A stretch of 12,967 bases of DNA from Actinomycetes bacterium (GCA_021850345.1 JAJZMN010000166.1:1-12967), one strand, 5' to 3'. Positions 1 through 7,361 are shown, counted from the stretch's first letter. Notes: generated from the sequence alone by a model not told the origin. Numbers and translations: made by a program.

Positions 1-1
1 G

Positions 2-1195
2 GCGCAGTTCCTCATCTCGAGCGAGATCTTCGCGATCGTGGTCGTGATCGGCGTGCCGTGCACGCTCGCTGCAGCGGTCGTCGGCCGCCGCTTGCTCGCG
101 CCACGCCCCCAGCTGCTACGCGCCCTCGGCCTCGCAGGGATCGTCGTTGCGGCCGTCCTCGCCTTTCCCATGTGGTTCTTCCTTGCCGGTCCCCAGCACC
201 TCCACGGACCGCTGTGGCAGGGGGCGCCGCTCCAAGGAAACGCCTTGACCGCACTGTGGGATCCCGGCCATTACCGAGCCCCTGCCGGCACGCTGCTGCG
301 CTTCGGCGGCTACGAGGGCCGAGCGGGACCCCCCTCGTCGTACCTCGGACCGGTGGTCCTCGGCGTCGGCGGTGGAGCACTCGCCGTCGCGTGGCGACGC
401 AGGACCGCCTGGCTGCTCGCGCTCGGTGCGGTCGTCGCAGCGGTGTGCTCGTTCGGGGCGGTGCTGTGGCTCGTGCCCGGTCGGGTGGTCGACATGTGGA
501 TGCCGTGGAAGGTCTTCGGTGCCCTGCCGCTCCTCGGCGACATCATCCCCCAACGGTTCAGTGCCGTCACCGACCTCTGCATCGCCTTGCTCATCGGCGT
601 CGGGGTGGACGCCGCGTGGCGACTCGGAGCGGAGCGCGGGCATGCCGCGAAGCGGCGCAGCCTCGCGCTTTTCATCGTGCTTGCGGTGTCCGTCGCAACC
701 GTCGCGTCGGCGTGGTGGACCTACCAGGTGCCGTTCGCGACGCGGAGGCTGGCACCGCCGTCGTGGTACGCCGTCGTCGCGCCACGGCTTCCCGCAGGCA
801 CGGTGGTGCTCTCCTACCCGTTCCCCTTCTCGCTCGACGGCAGCTCTGGCTCGATGGTGTGGCAGGCCCTCGACGGGATGCGTTTCCGCCTCGCCGGGGG
901 CTATGTGAAGGAACCTGGGCCGGGCGGTCGTCCGCTGTCGGATCGGCCGGTCCCCCAGCCGTACGTCCTGCTGGCCAGGCTCACGGCGCGCGCCGCCGGC
1001 CCGATGCCCGCGATCGACGGGCGGGACGTCGCGCAGCTCCGCAACAGCCTCACGCGCTGGCGCGTCGGCGAGGTCGTCGTCGTGGACCGAGGGGCGCACC
1101 CGGCCTCGACCGTGGGCTTGCTCAGCCGGGTGCTCCAGAGGCCGCCCAGAAGCGTGATGGGAGCATGGGTGTGGAAGGTGCCGGCCTCTCCGTGA
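2..1195 (+). CDS. Polytopic membrane protein, GT-C glycosyltransferase/YfhO-like (5' end outside window)
   Basis: The frame is open from base 2 with no credible start. The GTG at 38 lies inside what looks like ongoing coding sequence, so the gene probably starts before the window; 397 residues are visible. There are about six hydrophobic segments separated by Arg-rich loops, in the first two thirds. Next comes a soluble C-terminal part with a VLSYPFPF stretch, then WQALDGMRFRLAGGY. Segments of this kind (YPfP, then a WQA..gmrf..GGY pattern) are familiar to me from actinobacterial integral membrane proteins of the GT-C/YfhO type, which transfer sugars from polyprenyl-phosphate donors outside the membrane. 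The catalytic Asp motif of such enzymes normally sits in the first extracytoplasmic loop, which is not in the window, so activity cannot be judged. The gene converges with the GGDEF-EAL gene, 41 bp away. Membrane character is certain; the substrate is unknown. Confidence 0.75.
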   Translation, partial: AQFLISSEIFAIVVVIGVPCTLAAAVVGRRLLAPRPQLLRALGLAGIVVAAVLAFPMWFFLAGPQHLHGPLWQGAPLQGNALTALWDPGHYRAPAGTLLRFGGYEGRAGPPSSYLGPVVLGVGGGALAVAWRRRTAWLLALGAVVAAVCSFGAVLWLVPGRVVDMWMPWKVFGALPLLGDIIPQRFSAVTDLCIALLIGVGVDAAWRLGAERGHAAKRRSLALFIVLAVSVATVASAWWTYQVPFATRRLAPPSWYAVVAPRLPAGTVVLSYPFPFSLDGSSGSMVWQALDGMRFRLAGGYVKEPGPGGRPLSDRPVPQPYVLLARLTARAAGPMPAIDGRDVAQLRNSLTRWRVGEVVVVDRGAHPASTVGLLSRVLQRPPRSVMGAWVWKVPASP

Positions 1196-1236
1196 CCCTT
1201 ACGACCGATTCCTGGTTCCCCCGGGAAGCCCGAGTC

Positions 1237-3036
1237 CTATGCGTGCACCGAGGTTGAGCCTCCCGCAAGCGGTGCCGGGGAACCGAGAAGGAACCCCTGC
1301 GCCGCGTCGCACCCCAAGCGGGCAAGGTGGAGGAGCTGCGCGTCGGTCTCCACGCCCTCGGCGACCACGACGAAGCCCAGCGTGTGCGCGAGGTGGATGA
1401 TCGCGTCGACGATCGCCGACTGTCGGTCGGCGTGCCCGATGGCCGCAACGAAGCTCGGGTCGATCTTCACCATGTCGACCGGCAGCCGGGCGAGCCAGGA
1501 CAACGACGAGTACCCGGTGCCGAAGTCGTCGATCGCAACCTGGACCCCGAGCGCACGGACTTGGTCGAGCCCCTCACGTGCGTCATCCCGATCGGCCATG
1601 AGCAGGCTCTCGCTGACTTCCACGGTGAGGGCGTCCGGTGGCAGACCGCTCTTCTTCAGCACCGCCTCGACCTCGAGGTGGAACTTCCCGCTCCCCAGCT
1701 GCAGCCCCGACACGTTGACGGTGACGCCGACATCGGGCTCCCCGGCGTTGCGCCAGGCAGCGCAGTGCGTCGAGGCCGTCGACAGCACCCATCGTCCGAT
1801 AGATGTGATCAGCCCGGACGACTCGGCGAGCGGAATCATGTCGCTCGGCGCGATGGTGCCGAAGGTCGGGTGGTCCCAGCGCACGAGCGCCTCTCGCGCG
1901 ACCGCACGGCGCGAAACCACATCGATGAGCGGTTGGTACACGAGCCGCAACTGACCCTCCGCCACCGCGTGGCGCAGCGCGTCCGCCAGCTCCACCCGGC
2001 GCGACTCCTGATGGTCGATGGAGGGGTCGTAGACCTCGACGCGCCCGCGGCCGAGCTGCTTCGCCCGGTACATGGCATGGTCCGCCCGTCCGAGCAGCGC
2101 GTCTGCCGTATCCTCCTTGCCCGCCGGCGCGACGCCGATGCTCGCGGCGACGGAGATCTCCCGGTCTCCGACGACGAACGGGTCTTCGAACCGCTCTGCG
2201 ATTCGCTCCGCCACTGCGAGCCCTTCAGCCACGGGATCGCTCAGGTCTTCGCACAAGACGACGAACTCGTCGCCGCCGAGGCGCGCGATCGTGTCGTTCG
2301 GCCTCACCGCCCCATGGAGCCGCCGGGCCACCCCCAGCAGAAGCTGGTCGCCCACCGAGTGGCCCGAGGCGTCGTTGATGGCCTTGAAGTAGTCGAGGTC
2401 CATGAACAGCACCGCCGCGCCGGTGGGACGACGCCCTGCGCTCTCGACAGCGTGCTGAATGCGGTCGAGCAAGAGGACGCGGTTGGCCAGGCCCGTCAGG
2501 GGGTCGTGCAGCGCCTGGTGCTCGAGGCGCGCCTGGTGCTCGGCCAGTTGGTCCTCCAGACCGCGCCGGGTCACCTCGAAGCGCCGGGCCATCCGGACGA
2601 TGCTCGAGTCGAAGCCGCGCTGGAGCACCTGCAGGCTCCTGTCGACGACCCCCGGGACCACGCGGCGCGCCGATGCCTCTTCCCGGAGGACTGCTTCGCA
2701 GGCCGCGCGCCAGCCCACGTAGAGCTTGGTGACGCTCGACAACGTGATCCGGCCGCCCAGCGGCGCCTCGCCGGTCCAGTCCCACTCTTCGGAGCGGTCC
2801 CTCGTGACCTCTTGTCCGGTGACCAGATAGTCCGCGACAGCCAGGGTTCCTGCCAGGGTGGCGCGGCGGATGTCGGCCGCCACTGTTCCCGGCTGGCCCC
2901 TCCCCTCGCCCGACTCCTGCCAGCTGGCCACCAGGCGCTCGCAGATCTCCCCCGCGCGTTGGCGCAGGGCGACTCCCAACTCGGGCGCAGGGCCGCCCGG
3001 CCCGGGAGCGATCCCGGCGCTCTCCCCTGTGGCCAT
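1237..3036 (-). CDS. GGDEF-EAL bifunctional cyclic-di-GMP turnover protein
   Basis: The protein has 599 residues from the chosen ATG at 3036. The same frame runs up to a TTG at 3129, but a possible promoter lies at about that point. Residues 1-150 hold no motif I recognise; the stretch around 25-40 (RQRAGEICERLVASW) loosely recalls RsbRD_N-type regulatory domains. A short coiled linker (150-175) precedes GGDEF (about 177-335), with intact GGDEF at 254-258 and an RxxD inhibitory site (R245-D248) exactly five residues upstream. The EAL domain (about 350-590) has EAL at 382-384, N441, E473, DDFGTG at 503-508, K524, E560 and Q580. All residues expected for GTP cyclisation and for c-di-GMP hydrolysis are therefore present. 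No membrane segment or signal peptide is seen, so it is likely a cytoplasmic switch. It is monocistronic: the neighbour uppS-like gene ends about 270 bp upstream. Confidence 0.95.
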   Translation of the reverse strand: MATGESAGIAPGPGGPAPELGVALRQRAGEICERLVASWQESGEGRGQPGTVAADIRRATLAGTLAVADYLVTGQEVTRDRSEEWDWTGEAPLGGRITLSSVTKLYVGWRAACEAVLREEASARRVVPGVVDRSLQVLQRGFDSSIVRMARRFEVTRRGLEDQLAEHQARLEHQALHDPLTGLANRVLLLDRIQHAVESAGRRPTGAAVLFMDLDYFKAINDASGHSVGDQLLLGVARRLHGAVRPNDTIARLGGDEFVVLCEDLSDPVAEGLAVAERIAERFEDPFVVGDREISVAASIGVAPAGKEDTADALLGRADHAMYRAKQLGRGRVEVYDPSIDHQESRRVELADALRHAVAEGQLRLVYQPLIDVVSRRAVAREALVRWDHPTFGTIAPSDMIPLAESSGLITSIGRWVLSTASTHCAAWRNAGEPDVGVTVNVSGLQLGSGKFHLEVEAVLKKSGLPPDALTVEVSESLLMADRDDAREGLDQVRALGVQVAIDDFGTGYSSLSWLARLPVDMVKIDPSFVAAIGHADRQSAIVDAIIHLAHTLGFVVVAEGVETDAQLLHLARLGCDAAQGFLLGSPAPLAGGSTSVHA

Positions 3037-3127
3037 CCCCGACCACCCCCGTCCAGCTGCCGTTCGTATTTGTGTCCGCCTGCGGGCGACGAGTTCCCCG
3101 GGGCTCCCGGAGTCGCACCGCCAGTGC

Positions 3128-3137
3128 AACCTAGGTT
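3128..3137. promoter_or_regulatory. Perfect 10-bp palindrome AACCTAGGTT (candidate operator)
   Basis: AACCTAGGTT is a perfect inverted repeat with no central spacer. It contains CTAG, which is usually under-represented in bacterial genomes. It overlaps the possible -10 box and start point of the GGDEF-EAL gene, where a repressor would sit. No specific regulator can be named. Confidence 0.25.
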
Positions 3138-3162
3138 ATCGCATCCCCGGGGCCCCGTTCAC
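3133..3162 (-). promoter_or_regulatory. Possible promoter of the GGDEF-EAL gene
   Basis: On the minus strand, GTGAAC (3162-3157) and TAACCT (3138-3133) are separated by 18 bp and resemble weak -35 and -10 boxes. The -10 fits the TANNNT pattern accepted by actinobacterial housekeeping sigma factors. Transcription would start near 3125 and leave a leader of about 90 nt before the ATG at 3036. This would place the upstream TTG (3129) outside the transcript. The call rests on pattern matching only. Confidence 0.25.
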
Positions 3163-3180
3163 GCCCTTTCTCCGTCCACT

Positions 3181-3309
3181 CGGTCTGCCGCCATTTTGCC
3201 CTCGGTCTGCCGCCATTTTGCCCTCGGTCTAAGCTTTTTTTCCCCCGGTGCCGCTTTTTTCCCTCAGTCGGCCGCCTTTCCCAGGTCCGCCGCCTTTTGG
3301 CCCTCGGTC
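3181..3309. repeat. Degenerate tandem array of 18-22 bp units in the gap between the uppS-like and GGDEF-EAL genes
   Basis: Read on the + strand, the units start with CGGTC or a close variant and continue GCCGCC, a run of T, then CCCT. Boundaries are 3181-3202, 3203-3224 (these two are identical, 22 bp), 3225-3245, 3246-3264, 3265-3282 and 3283-3304, with a seventh start at 3305-3309 that overlaps the stop codon of the uppS-like gene. Unit lengths are 22, 22, 21, 19, 18 and 22. There are no spacers, so it is not CRISPR. On the transcribed minus strand the units contain runs of A, not T, so they do not look like intrinsic terminators. The array fills most of the 3037-3307 gap. Confidence 0.8.
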
Positions 3310-4102
3310 AACCCCCTTGACCTGCGACGACGCGGTCCGCCTCCCTACGCCACCACTCGACGGCAGCTTCGAGCTGCTCCCGGCCGAAGTCCGGCCAGAA
3401 GGTGGGCGTGACGTAGAACGGTGCGCCGATCGCCTGCCACAGGAGGAAGTTGGACAGGCGCTGCTCCCCCGAGGTGCGAACGAGAAGGTCCACTGAGGGC
3501 ATCGCCGGTTCGTACAGAAAGCGCGCAAACGATTCTTCGTCGACCTCGACGCCTTCTCGCCGGTGCGCGTCGAGCAGATGGCGCGTCGCGTACACGAGCT
3601 CCTCTCGTGCCCCGTAGTCGAACGCCAAGGTGAAGTTGAGGCCCGTGTTGTCCTTGGTGAGCTCCACGGACTCGTCCATCTCACGCAGGATGCGCCGCGG
3701 CAGGCGCGACGTGCCGGAGACCGGGCGGCCCATGCACCGGATCCGGACGTTGTTGCGGTGCATCTCGAGACGCCTGGCGAAGATGTTCTTGTGGAGGCTG
3801 AGGATGAAGTCCACCTCCATCTTCGGACGGGTCCAGTTCTCCGTGGAGAAGCCATACGCGGTGAACCACCGGATGCCGAGGTCGTCCGCGGCGCGCACCA
3901 CCTCGGCAAGCGTGGCCTCTCCTTGCCGGTGGCCCTCGGTGCGTGCAAGGCCCTTCGATTCGGCCCACCGGCCATTGCCGTCCATGATCACGGCCACGTG
4001 GCCGGGCACGTCATCGCGGAGGCGCTCCGAAGCACTCCCTTTCGTCTGCGCGCGAACGCGTCCAGACGGCATCTCGGCAGCGCGTTCGCCGTTCTCGGGC
4101 AC
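3308..4102 (-). CDS. uppS: Divergent cis-prenyltransferase (isoprenyl/undecaprenyl diphosphate synthase family)
   Basis: The protein has 264 residues from GTG 4102, a usual length for the family; an in-frame ATG at 4072 is an alternative start. The family condenses isopentenyl diphosphate with an allylic diphosphate to make the Z-polyprenyl lipid carrier of cell-wall synthesis. Visible motifs are MDGNGRWA with the catalytic Asp (D41), GH..G (H58), YGFSTENW (N89) with R92, RTSGEQRLSN (R209, R215, S217) and FWPDF. Two departures are seen. The usual WQ..YAEL is WQAIGAPF, which puts Pro228 at the position of E. coli Glu213, and the NYGGR-type motif is FDYGAR. The gene follows the second MutS-like gene by 9 bp and is the last gene of that operon. 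This is an unusual context for uppS, so it may be a second, specialised copy. Fold assignment is sure; product chain length is unknown. Confidence 0.9.
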   Translation of the reverse strand: MPENGERAAEMPSGRVRAQTKGSASERLRDDVPGHVAVIMDGNGRWAESKGLARTEGHRQGEATLAEVVRAADDLGIRWFTAYGFSTENWTRPKMEVDFILSLHKNIFARRLEMHRNNVRIRCMGRPVSGTSRLPRRILREMDESVELTKDNTGLNFTLAFDYGAREELVYATRHLLDAHRREGVEVDEESFARFLYEPAMPSVDLLVRTSGEQRLSNFLLWQAIGAPFYVTPTFWPDFGREQLEAAVEWWRREADRVVAGQGG

Positions 4103-4111
4103 GCGAGAAGT

Positions 4112-5755
4112 CTACGGGGGGCTCGTGCGACGCGGGCGGTCACGGGCTGCGCCGCCGTTCTCCGACCGAGACGCTCCCGGCTCCGCGGGAGCGGACGTCC
4201 CCTCTTCGACGGTGCGCCTGCGAGCCCCCTCCAGCGACTCGGGCGCCGTACCGAACCCACCGATCCCGAACCCACCGATCCGGCGATAGACGTCAACGGC
4301 GAAGCTGGTCGGCAGCGGCTCGGCCGGTATGAGCTTGTAGCTGGGCCATCCATCGGGCGCACGCTCAGCCCGCAGGAAGCGCGTCGTCGCTGGCCTCGAT
4401 CGCCGGAAGCCGTCTGCCAGATCGAACTGGTGCGTCACGAAGAACACGGAGACGTCGCGCTCGAGGAGCGCTCGCACCACTTGGCGGCCGATCTCCGAGC
4501 CCTCGCGCTCGTTGGTCCCCGCAAACGACTCGTTGAACAGGACCAGGGAGTGGCGCGCCGTGCCGTCCACGATGAGGTCGAGCCGTCGCAGCTCGTCGTC
4601 CAGGCGACCGCTGCGCATGGTCGCGTCCTCCTCCCTGCCGAAGTGGGTGAGCACGCCGCTGTGGAGGCTCGCCCGATAGGAGCTCGCCGCGACATACATG
4701 CCGCACTGGAGCATCAGCTGCGCGAGTCCGACGCTTCTGAGGAACGTCGTCTTCCCGCCCGAGTTCGCTCCGGTGATGACGACCAGCGGCCGGTCGTCAG
4801 CCTCCACGCTGTTGCCCACGACGGGCCCGGACGTGTGCAGGACGAGCGACATGTCGAAGAGTTCCGCGCAAGAGAACCGCACCGGTGAAGAAGCGAGCGG
4901 GACCGGGAACACGAGAGGCGTCTCTCGCTCGAGGAGCGTCGAGCGAAGGTTCAAGCATGATACGTAAAAGGCGAGCTCAGACCGGAGCATCGTGAAGTAG
5001 CTCTCGATGTGGTCTGCCGCCTGGGCCGCTGCATTGGCGACATGGTTCAGACCCCGGCTCGTCAGTTCGGCGAGGTCGTTCATCCCGGCGTCGTCTCGCG
5101 GCGGGATCGTGAAGGAGTAGGACGTACGCGGAGCAAGGTGGACGCGTTCACGCCAGCCCGTCCGCCGTGTTCCCGGGGAGCGCAACACGTAGTCGACTCC
5201 GGTGTTGTCACGATCCAGACGCGCGCTGAGAAGCACCCCGTCTCGGAACTGGAGCCGGCGCAGGTGCCCGCGGAGCGTCTCGAGGTAGTCGTCGTCCAAG
5301 TCCTCTCGGAGGGAGGAGAACAGGTTGCGCATCCCTTCCGACCGGACCTGCTCCACGTGCTCGTCCGCAAGGCGCCGCAGCGTCTGGAGCCTTGCAAAGA
5401 ACGCTTCGAGTTGTGCGACGGCGCCGTGCAGGGTGATCGAAGAGGTCGTCGAGCGGATGCTCCAGATGCCGCGCTTGTCCTCGAGGGCGGCGACCACGAG
5501 TGCATAGAGCTCGCGGACCATCTCCTCGTGCTCGATGCAGTCCTTGAGGACGTCCTGGCGGTAGAGGACCTCGCCGACGTCGCTGAGGCTCGCCATCAGC
5601 ACCTTGCTCGAGACGTCCAGGAGGACCCGGTCGCCGCGCGCCATGGCTCGAAGGACGCCGGCGAGCTCGAGATCGCGAATCACGTCGTCGTGCAGTGGCT
5701 GCAGGTCGGCGGCGAAGTCGAAGTCGCGGTCTGCGAAGAGAAGGTGTGCCTTCAC
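4112..5755 (-). CDS. MutS-like ATPase B (MutS core/domain V protein without mismatch-recognition domain)
   Basis: The protein has 547 residues from GTG 5755, 4 bp after the stop of the upstream paralogue, so translation is probably coupled. Residues about 1-320 are mostly helical and correspond to a MutS-type lever/clamp core; no N-terminal Phe-X-Glu mismatch reader is present. The ABC-type ATPase domain follows: Walker A GANSGGKTT at 329-337, a FGREEDATMRSGRLDDEL segment at about 372-389, a Walker B-like LVLFNES with Asn408-Glu409, GTNEREG at 413-419 and VTH at 440-442. The usual Walker B Asp is thus Asn, while the conserved His (H442) is kept. The C-terminal 60 residues are low in complexity, Pro/Arg/Ser-rich, and contain a 15-bp tandem duplication (IGGFGIGGFG). 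There is no Smr or nuclease domain. It likely pairs with the upstream paralogue; the role is unknown, and canonical mismatch repair is improbable. Confidence 0.88.
   Translation of the reverse strand: MKAHLLFADRDFDFAADLQPLHDDVIRDLELAGVLRAMARGDRVLLDVSSKVLMASLSDVGEVLYRQDVLKDCIEHEEMVRELYALVVAALEDKRGIWSIRSTTSSITLHGAVAQLEAFFARLQTLRRLADEHVEQVRSEGMRNLFSSLREDLDDDYLETLRGHLRRLQFRDGVLLSARLDRDNTGVDYVLRSPGTRRTGWRERVHLAPRTSYSFTIPPRDDAGMNDLAELTSRGLNHVANAAAQAADHIESYFTMLRSELAFYVSCLNLRSTLLERETPLVFPVPLASSPVRFSCAELFDMSLVLHTSGPVVGNSVEADDRPLVVITGANSGGKTTFLRSVGLAQLMLQCGMYVAASSYRASLHSGVLTHFGREEDATMRSGRLDDELRRLDLIVDGTARHSLVLFNESFAGTNEREGSEIGRQVVRALLERDVSVFFVTHQFDLADGFRRSRPATTRFLRAERAPDGWPSYKLIPAEPLPTSFAVDVYRRIGGFGIGGFGTAPESLEGARRRTVEEGTSAPAEPGASRSENGGAARDRPRRTSPP
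4251..4280. repeat. 15-bp perfect tandem duplication inside MutS-like gene B
   Basis: Two identical 15-bp copies lie back to back at 4251-4265 and 4266-4280. They keep the reading frame and encode the doubled GGFGI motif just after the conserved end of the ATPase domain. A third copy is not seen. It is probably a replication-slippage product in a loosely constrained tail. Confidence 0.85.
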
Positions 5756-5759
5756 GGGT

Positions 5760-7355
5760 TCACGGGATGCGCTCGAGGAGCTGGGAGTAGGTCAGCCGGT
5801 ACTTCTCGGCGATGGCGAGGGCGTAGGCAAGTCCGTTCGCGGGTCCGCGTACCACCTTGAACGTCCGTCGTGACGGGTCACCCGGAACGATCGTGCTGAT
5901 CATCGAGACGACGGGCTCGGCGAGCGACGCCAGCTCGTCGACGAACGTGACGTACACGCCGAGGCAGCGGATGGAAAGCAGCCGTTGAATGGACTCGGCG
6001 CCGAGGAAGAGGGCATCCTCGAGCGAGGTGGAGGAAAAGACTTCGTTCATGATCACGACGCTCTCCGCGGAGGCGGTTCGCAACGTGCGCTGCATCTCCA
6101 GGAGGTCGGTTTCGAGCTTTCCGGTGAGCTTGGACAGCTGCTCTTCATGCTCGAAATGCGTGAAGATCCGGTCGGGCAGGAAGACCCGTGCCCTGCGGCC
6201 CGGCACGGGGACACCAAGCGCAGCGAAATGGTGCAGCTGGCCGAAGGTCCTCGCAAAGGTCGTCTTCCCACCCTGGTTCGGCCCAGAGACCACGAAGATC
6301 CGTTCGCCATCGTCGAGATGGAAATCGTTGCCGACGACCGTCCCGCCTTCGGCGACGAGGATGTTGGCGAGGGCGAGATCGAAGGTGTCCTCGGCGCGCT
6401 CCTCCTTCGAGTCCGCGTCCACGTCCGGGTAGCAGAAGGCCAGCCCCGCCGCCGCCAGTGGATCCACAAATTCGCGGTACGCCACATAGAACTGCAGCTC
6501 CTGGTAGAAGCGGTACACGCCGGAGTCAAGGAAGTTTCCATGGCTCGCGTTGAATGTGGCAAGGAGCGAGAACTCGTGGGGGAACAGTCGGACGACGAAC
6601 CCGAGGATCTGCTCCCCCACCCTCGTCATGCCCGGCCAGATCCGGTAGTCGACGAGGTAACTGCGCGCGGCCTTTTGCCGGAAGCGCTCGAACACCGACT
6701 GGATCTCCTCGCTGTAGTCAGGCTCTCCCTCGTACCGGGTGACGGTCACCCGGCCGCCGTCGATGTTCACGCAGTAGCCGACCGATTGGAGCGCTGCCTT
6801 GCACCGGGCCGTCTCGGACTCGAGGCGTGCAAATGCCGCCGAACCAACGTAGGCGACGAGGTACCGGCAGAAGTCGAGCAGCCCTGCCGAGTGCAGCTGC
6901 AGTTCGGCGAGGTCACGCGCGAGGTTGCGGACGGCCGTCCCGTAGATCGCGGCGGCATCGAGCACCCAGCCTTGCCGCTGCTCCTCGACGCGCATCTTCG
7001 TGGCCTGCGAGAGATGTGAGAGGACCTCGCCGATCGATGTGCAGAATTGCCGCAGCGCGGACCACGCAGCCGGTTCGTCGAGGTCACGGAACACCTCTTG
7101 GCGGTAGCGGATGGTCTCGACATCACGCGTCCGCCGAAAGAACAGCTCCTCGAGGGCGCTGCGGTCTTCCCGGTCGCGCGTGATGGCCGCCACGATCTGG
7201 TCGATGTTGAGGTCGGACGCGTGGTCGCGCCGGTCGTACATCGCCGTCTCCCGCCCGGGAGGACCGAGCAGGCCGAACCCGGGCGCCGACGTGCCCTGGG
7301 GCGCCGACGTGCCCTGGGGCGCCGACGTGTCCTCGGGCTCGGGCGCTGCCTCCAT
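5760..7355 (-). CDS. MutS-like ATPase A (MutS core/domain V protein, first gene of the operon)
   Basis: The protein has 531 residues from ATG 7355, which has a good ribosome-binding site. An internal ATG at 7241 would give 493 residues and skip a repetitive, probably disordered tail (SAPQGT repeats). Residues about 45-340 form a helical MutS-like core. The ATPase domain shows Walker A GPNQGGKTT (358-366), FEHEEQLSKLTGKLETDL (401-418), a Walker B-like VVIMNEVF with Asn437-Glu438, SSTSLEDA (441-448), and the MutS-type end RGPANGLAYALAIAEKYRL. Two odd points are seen. The Walker B Asp is Asn, as in the paralogue, and the conserved Thr-His after Walker B is Thr-Phe (F471). No mismatch-reading domain, HNH or Smr nuclease is present. 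It is probably the less hydrolytic half of a heterodimer with the next gene. The family is known to me only as MutS-related proteins of unknown function. Confidence 0.88.
   Translation of the reverse strand: MEAAPEPEDTSAPQGTSAPQGTSAPGFGLLGPPGRETAMYDRRDHASDLNIDQIVAAITRDREDRSALEELFFRRTRDVETIRYRQEVFRDLDEPAAWSALRQFCTSIGEVLSHLSQATKMRVEEQRQGWVLDAAAIYGTAVRNLARDLAELQLHSAGLLDFCRYLVAYVGSAAFARLESETARCKAALQSVGYCVNIDGGRVTVTRYEGEPDYSEEIQSVFERFRQKAARSYLVDYRIWPGMTRVGEQILGFVVRLFPHEFSLLATFNASHGNFLDSGVYRFYQELQFYVAYREFVDPLAAAGLAFCYPDVDADSKEERAEDTFDLALANILVAEGGTVVGNDFHLDDGERIFVVSGPNQGGKTTFARTFGQLHHFAALGVPVPGRRARVFLPDRIFTHFEHEEQLSKLTGKLETDLLEMQRTLRTASAESVVIMNEVFSSTSLEDALFLGAESIQRLLSIRCLGVYVTFVDELASLAEPVVSMISTIVPGDPSRRTFKVVRGPANGLAYALAIAEKYRLTYSQLLERIP
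7283..7336. repeat. 18-bp tandem repeat, three copies, at the 5' end of MutS-like gene A
   Basis: Copies at 7283-7300 and 7301-7318 are identical; the third at 7319-7336 differs at two bases. In frame they encode three SAPQGT-like hexapeptides within the first 26 residues. They lie upstream of the alternative ATG at 7241. They are therefore either a disordered N-terminal tail or part of the leader, depending on which start is used. Confidence 0.85.
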
Positions 7356-7361
7356 GCACTA

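Noticed and set aside
1196..1236. Terminator between the convergent membrane-protein and GGDEF-EAL genes
   Set aside because: A short CCC/GGG pairing is possible around 1215-1228, but the stem is only about five base pairs with no T-tract, which is too weak to call.
3037..3129. N-terminal extension of the GGDEF-EAL protein from TTG 3129
   Set aside because: The 31 extra residues show no conserved character, and a possible promoter and palindrome sit on the TTG. ATG 3036 is preferred.
3225..3262. T-runs as intrinsic terminators
   Set aside because: The T-runs are on the + strand, while the flanking genes are transcribed on the minus strand. No stable stem precedes them, and they fall inside the repeat units.
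3181..3309. CRISPR array
   Set aside because: Units are directly adjacent with no spacers, are of unequal length and diverge. No cas gene is near.
1327..3411. 694-residue open frame on the + strand
   Set aside because: It is antisense to the GGDEF-EAL gene and the end of the uppS-like gene. Composition is Arg/His/Pro-rich with no recognisable domain, a usual shadow in GC-rich DNA.
3563..4888. 441-residue open frame on the + strand
   Set aside because: It is antisense to the uppS-like gene and MutS-like gene B, both clear by motif. No family signature was seen in the + frame.
4112..7355. Canonical mismatch-repair MutS/MutL locus
   Set aside because: Both proteins are about 530-550 residues, lack the mismatch-reading and connector domains, have NE instead of DE in Walker B, and no mutL-like gene is present.
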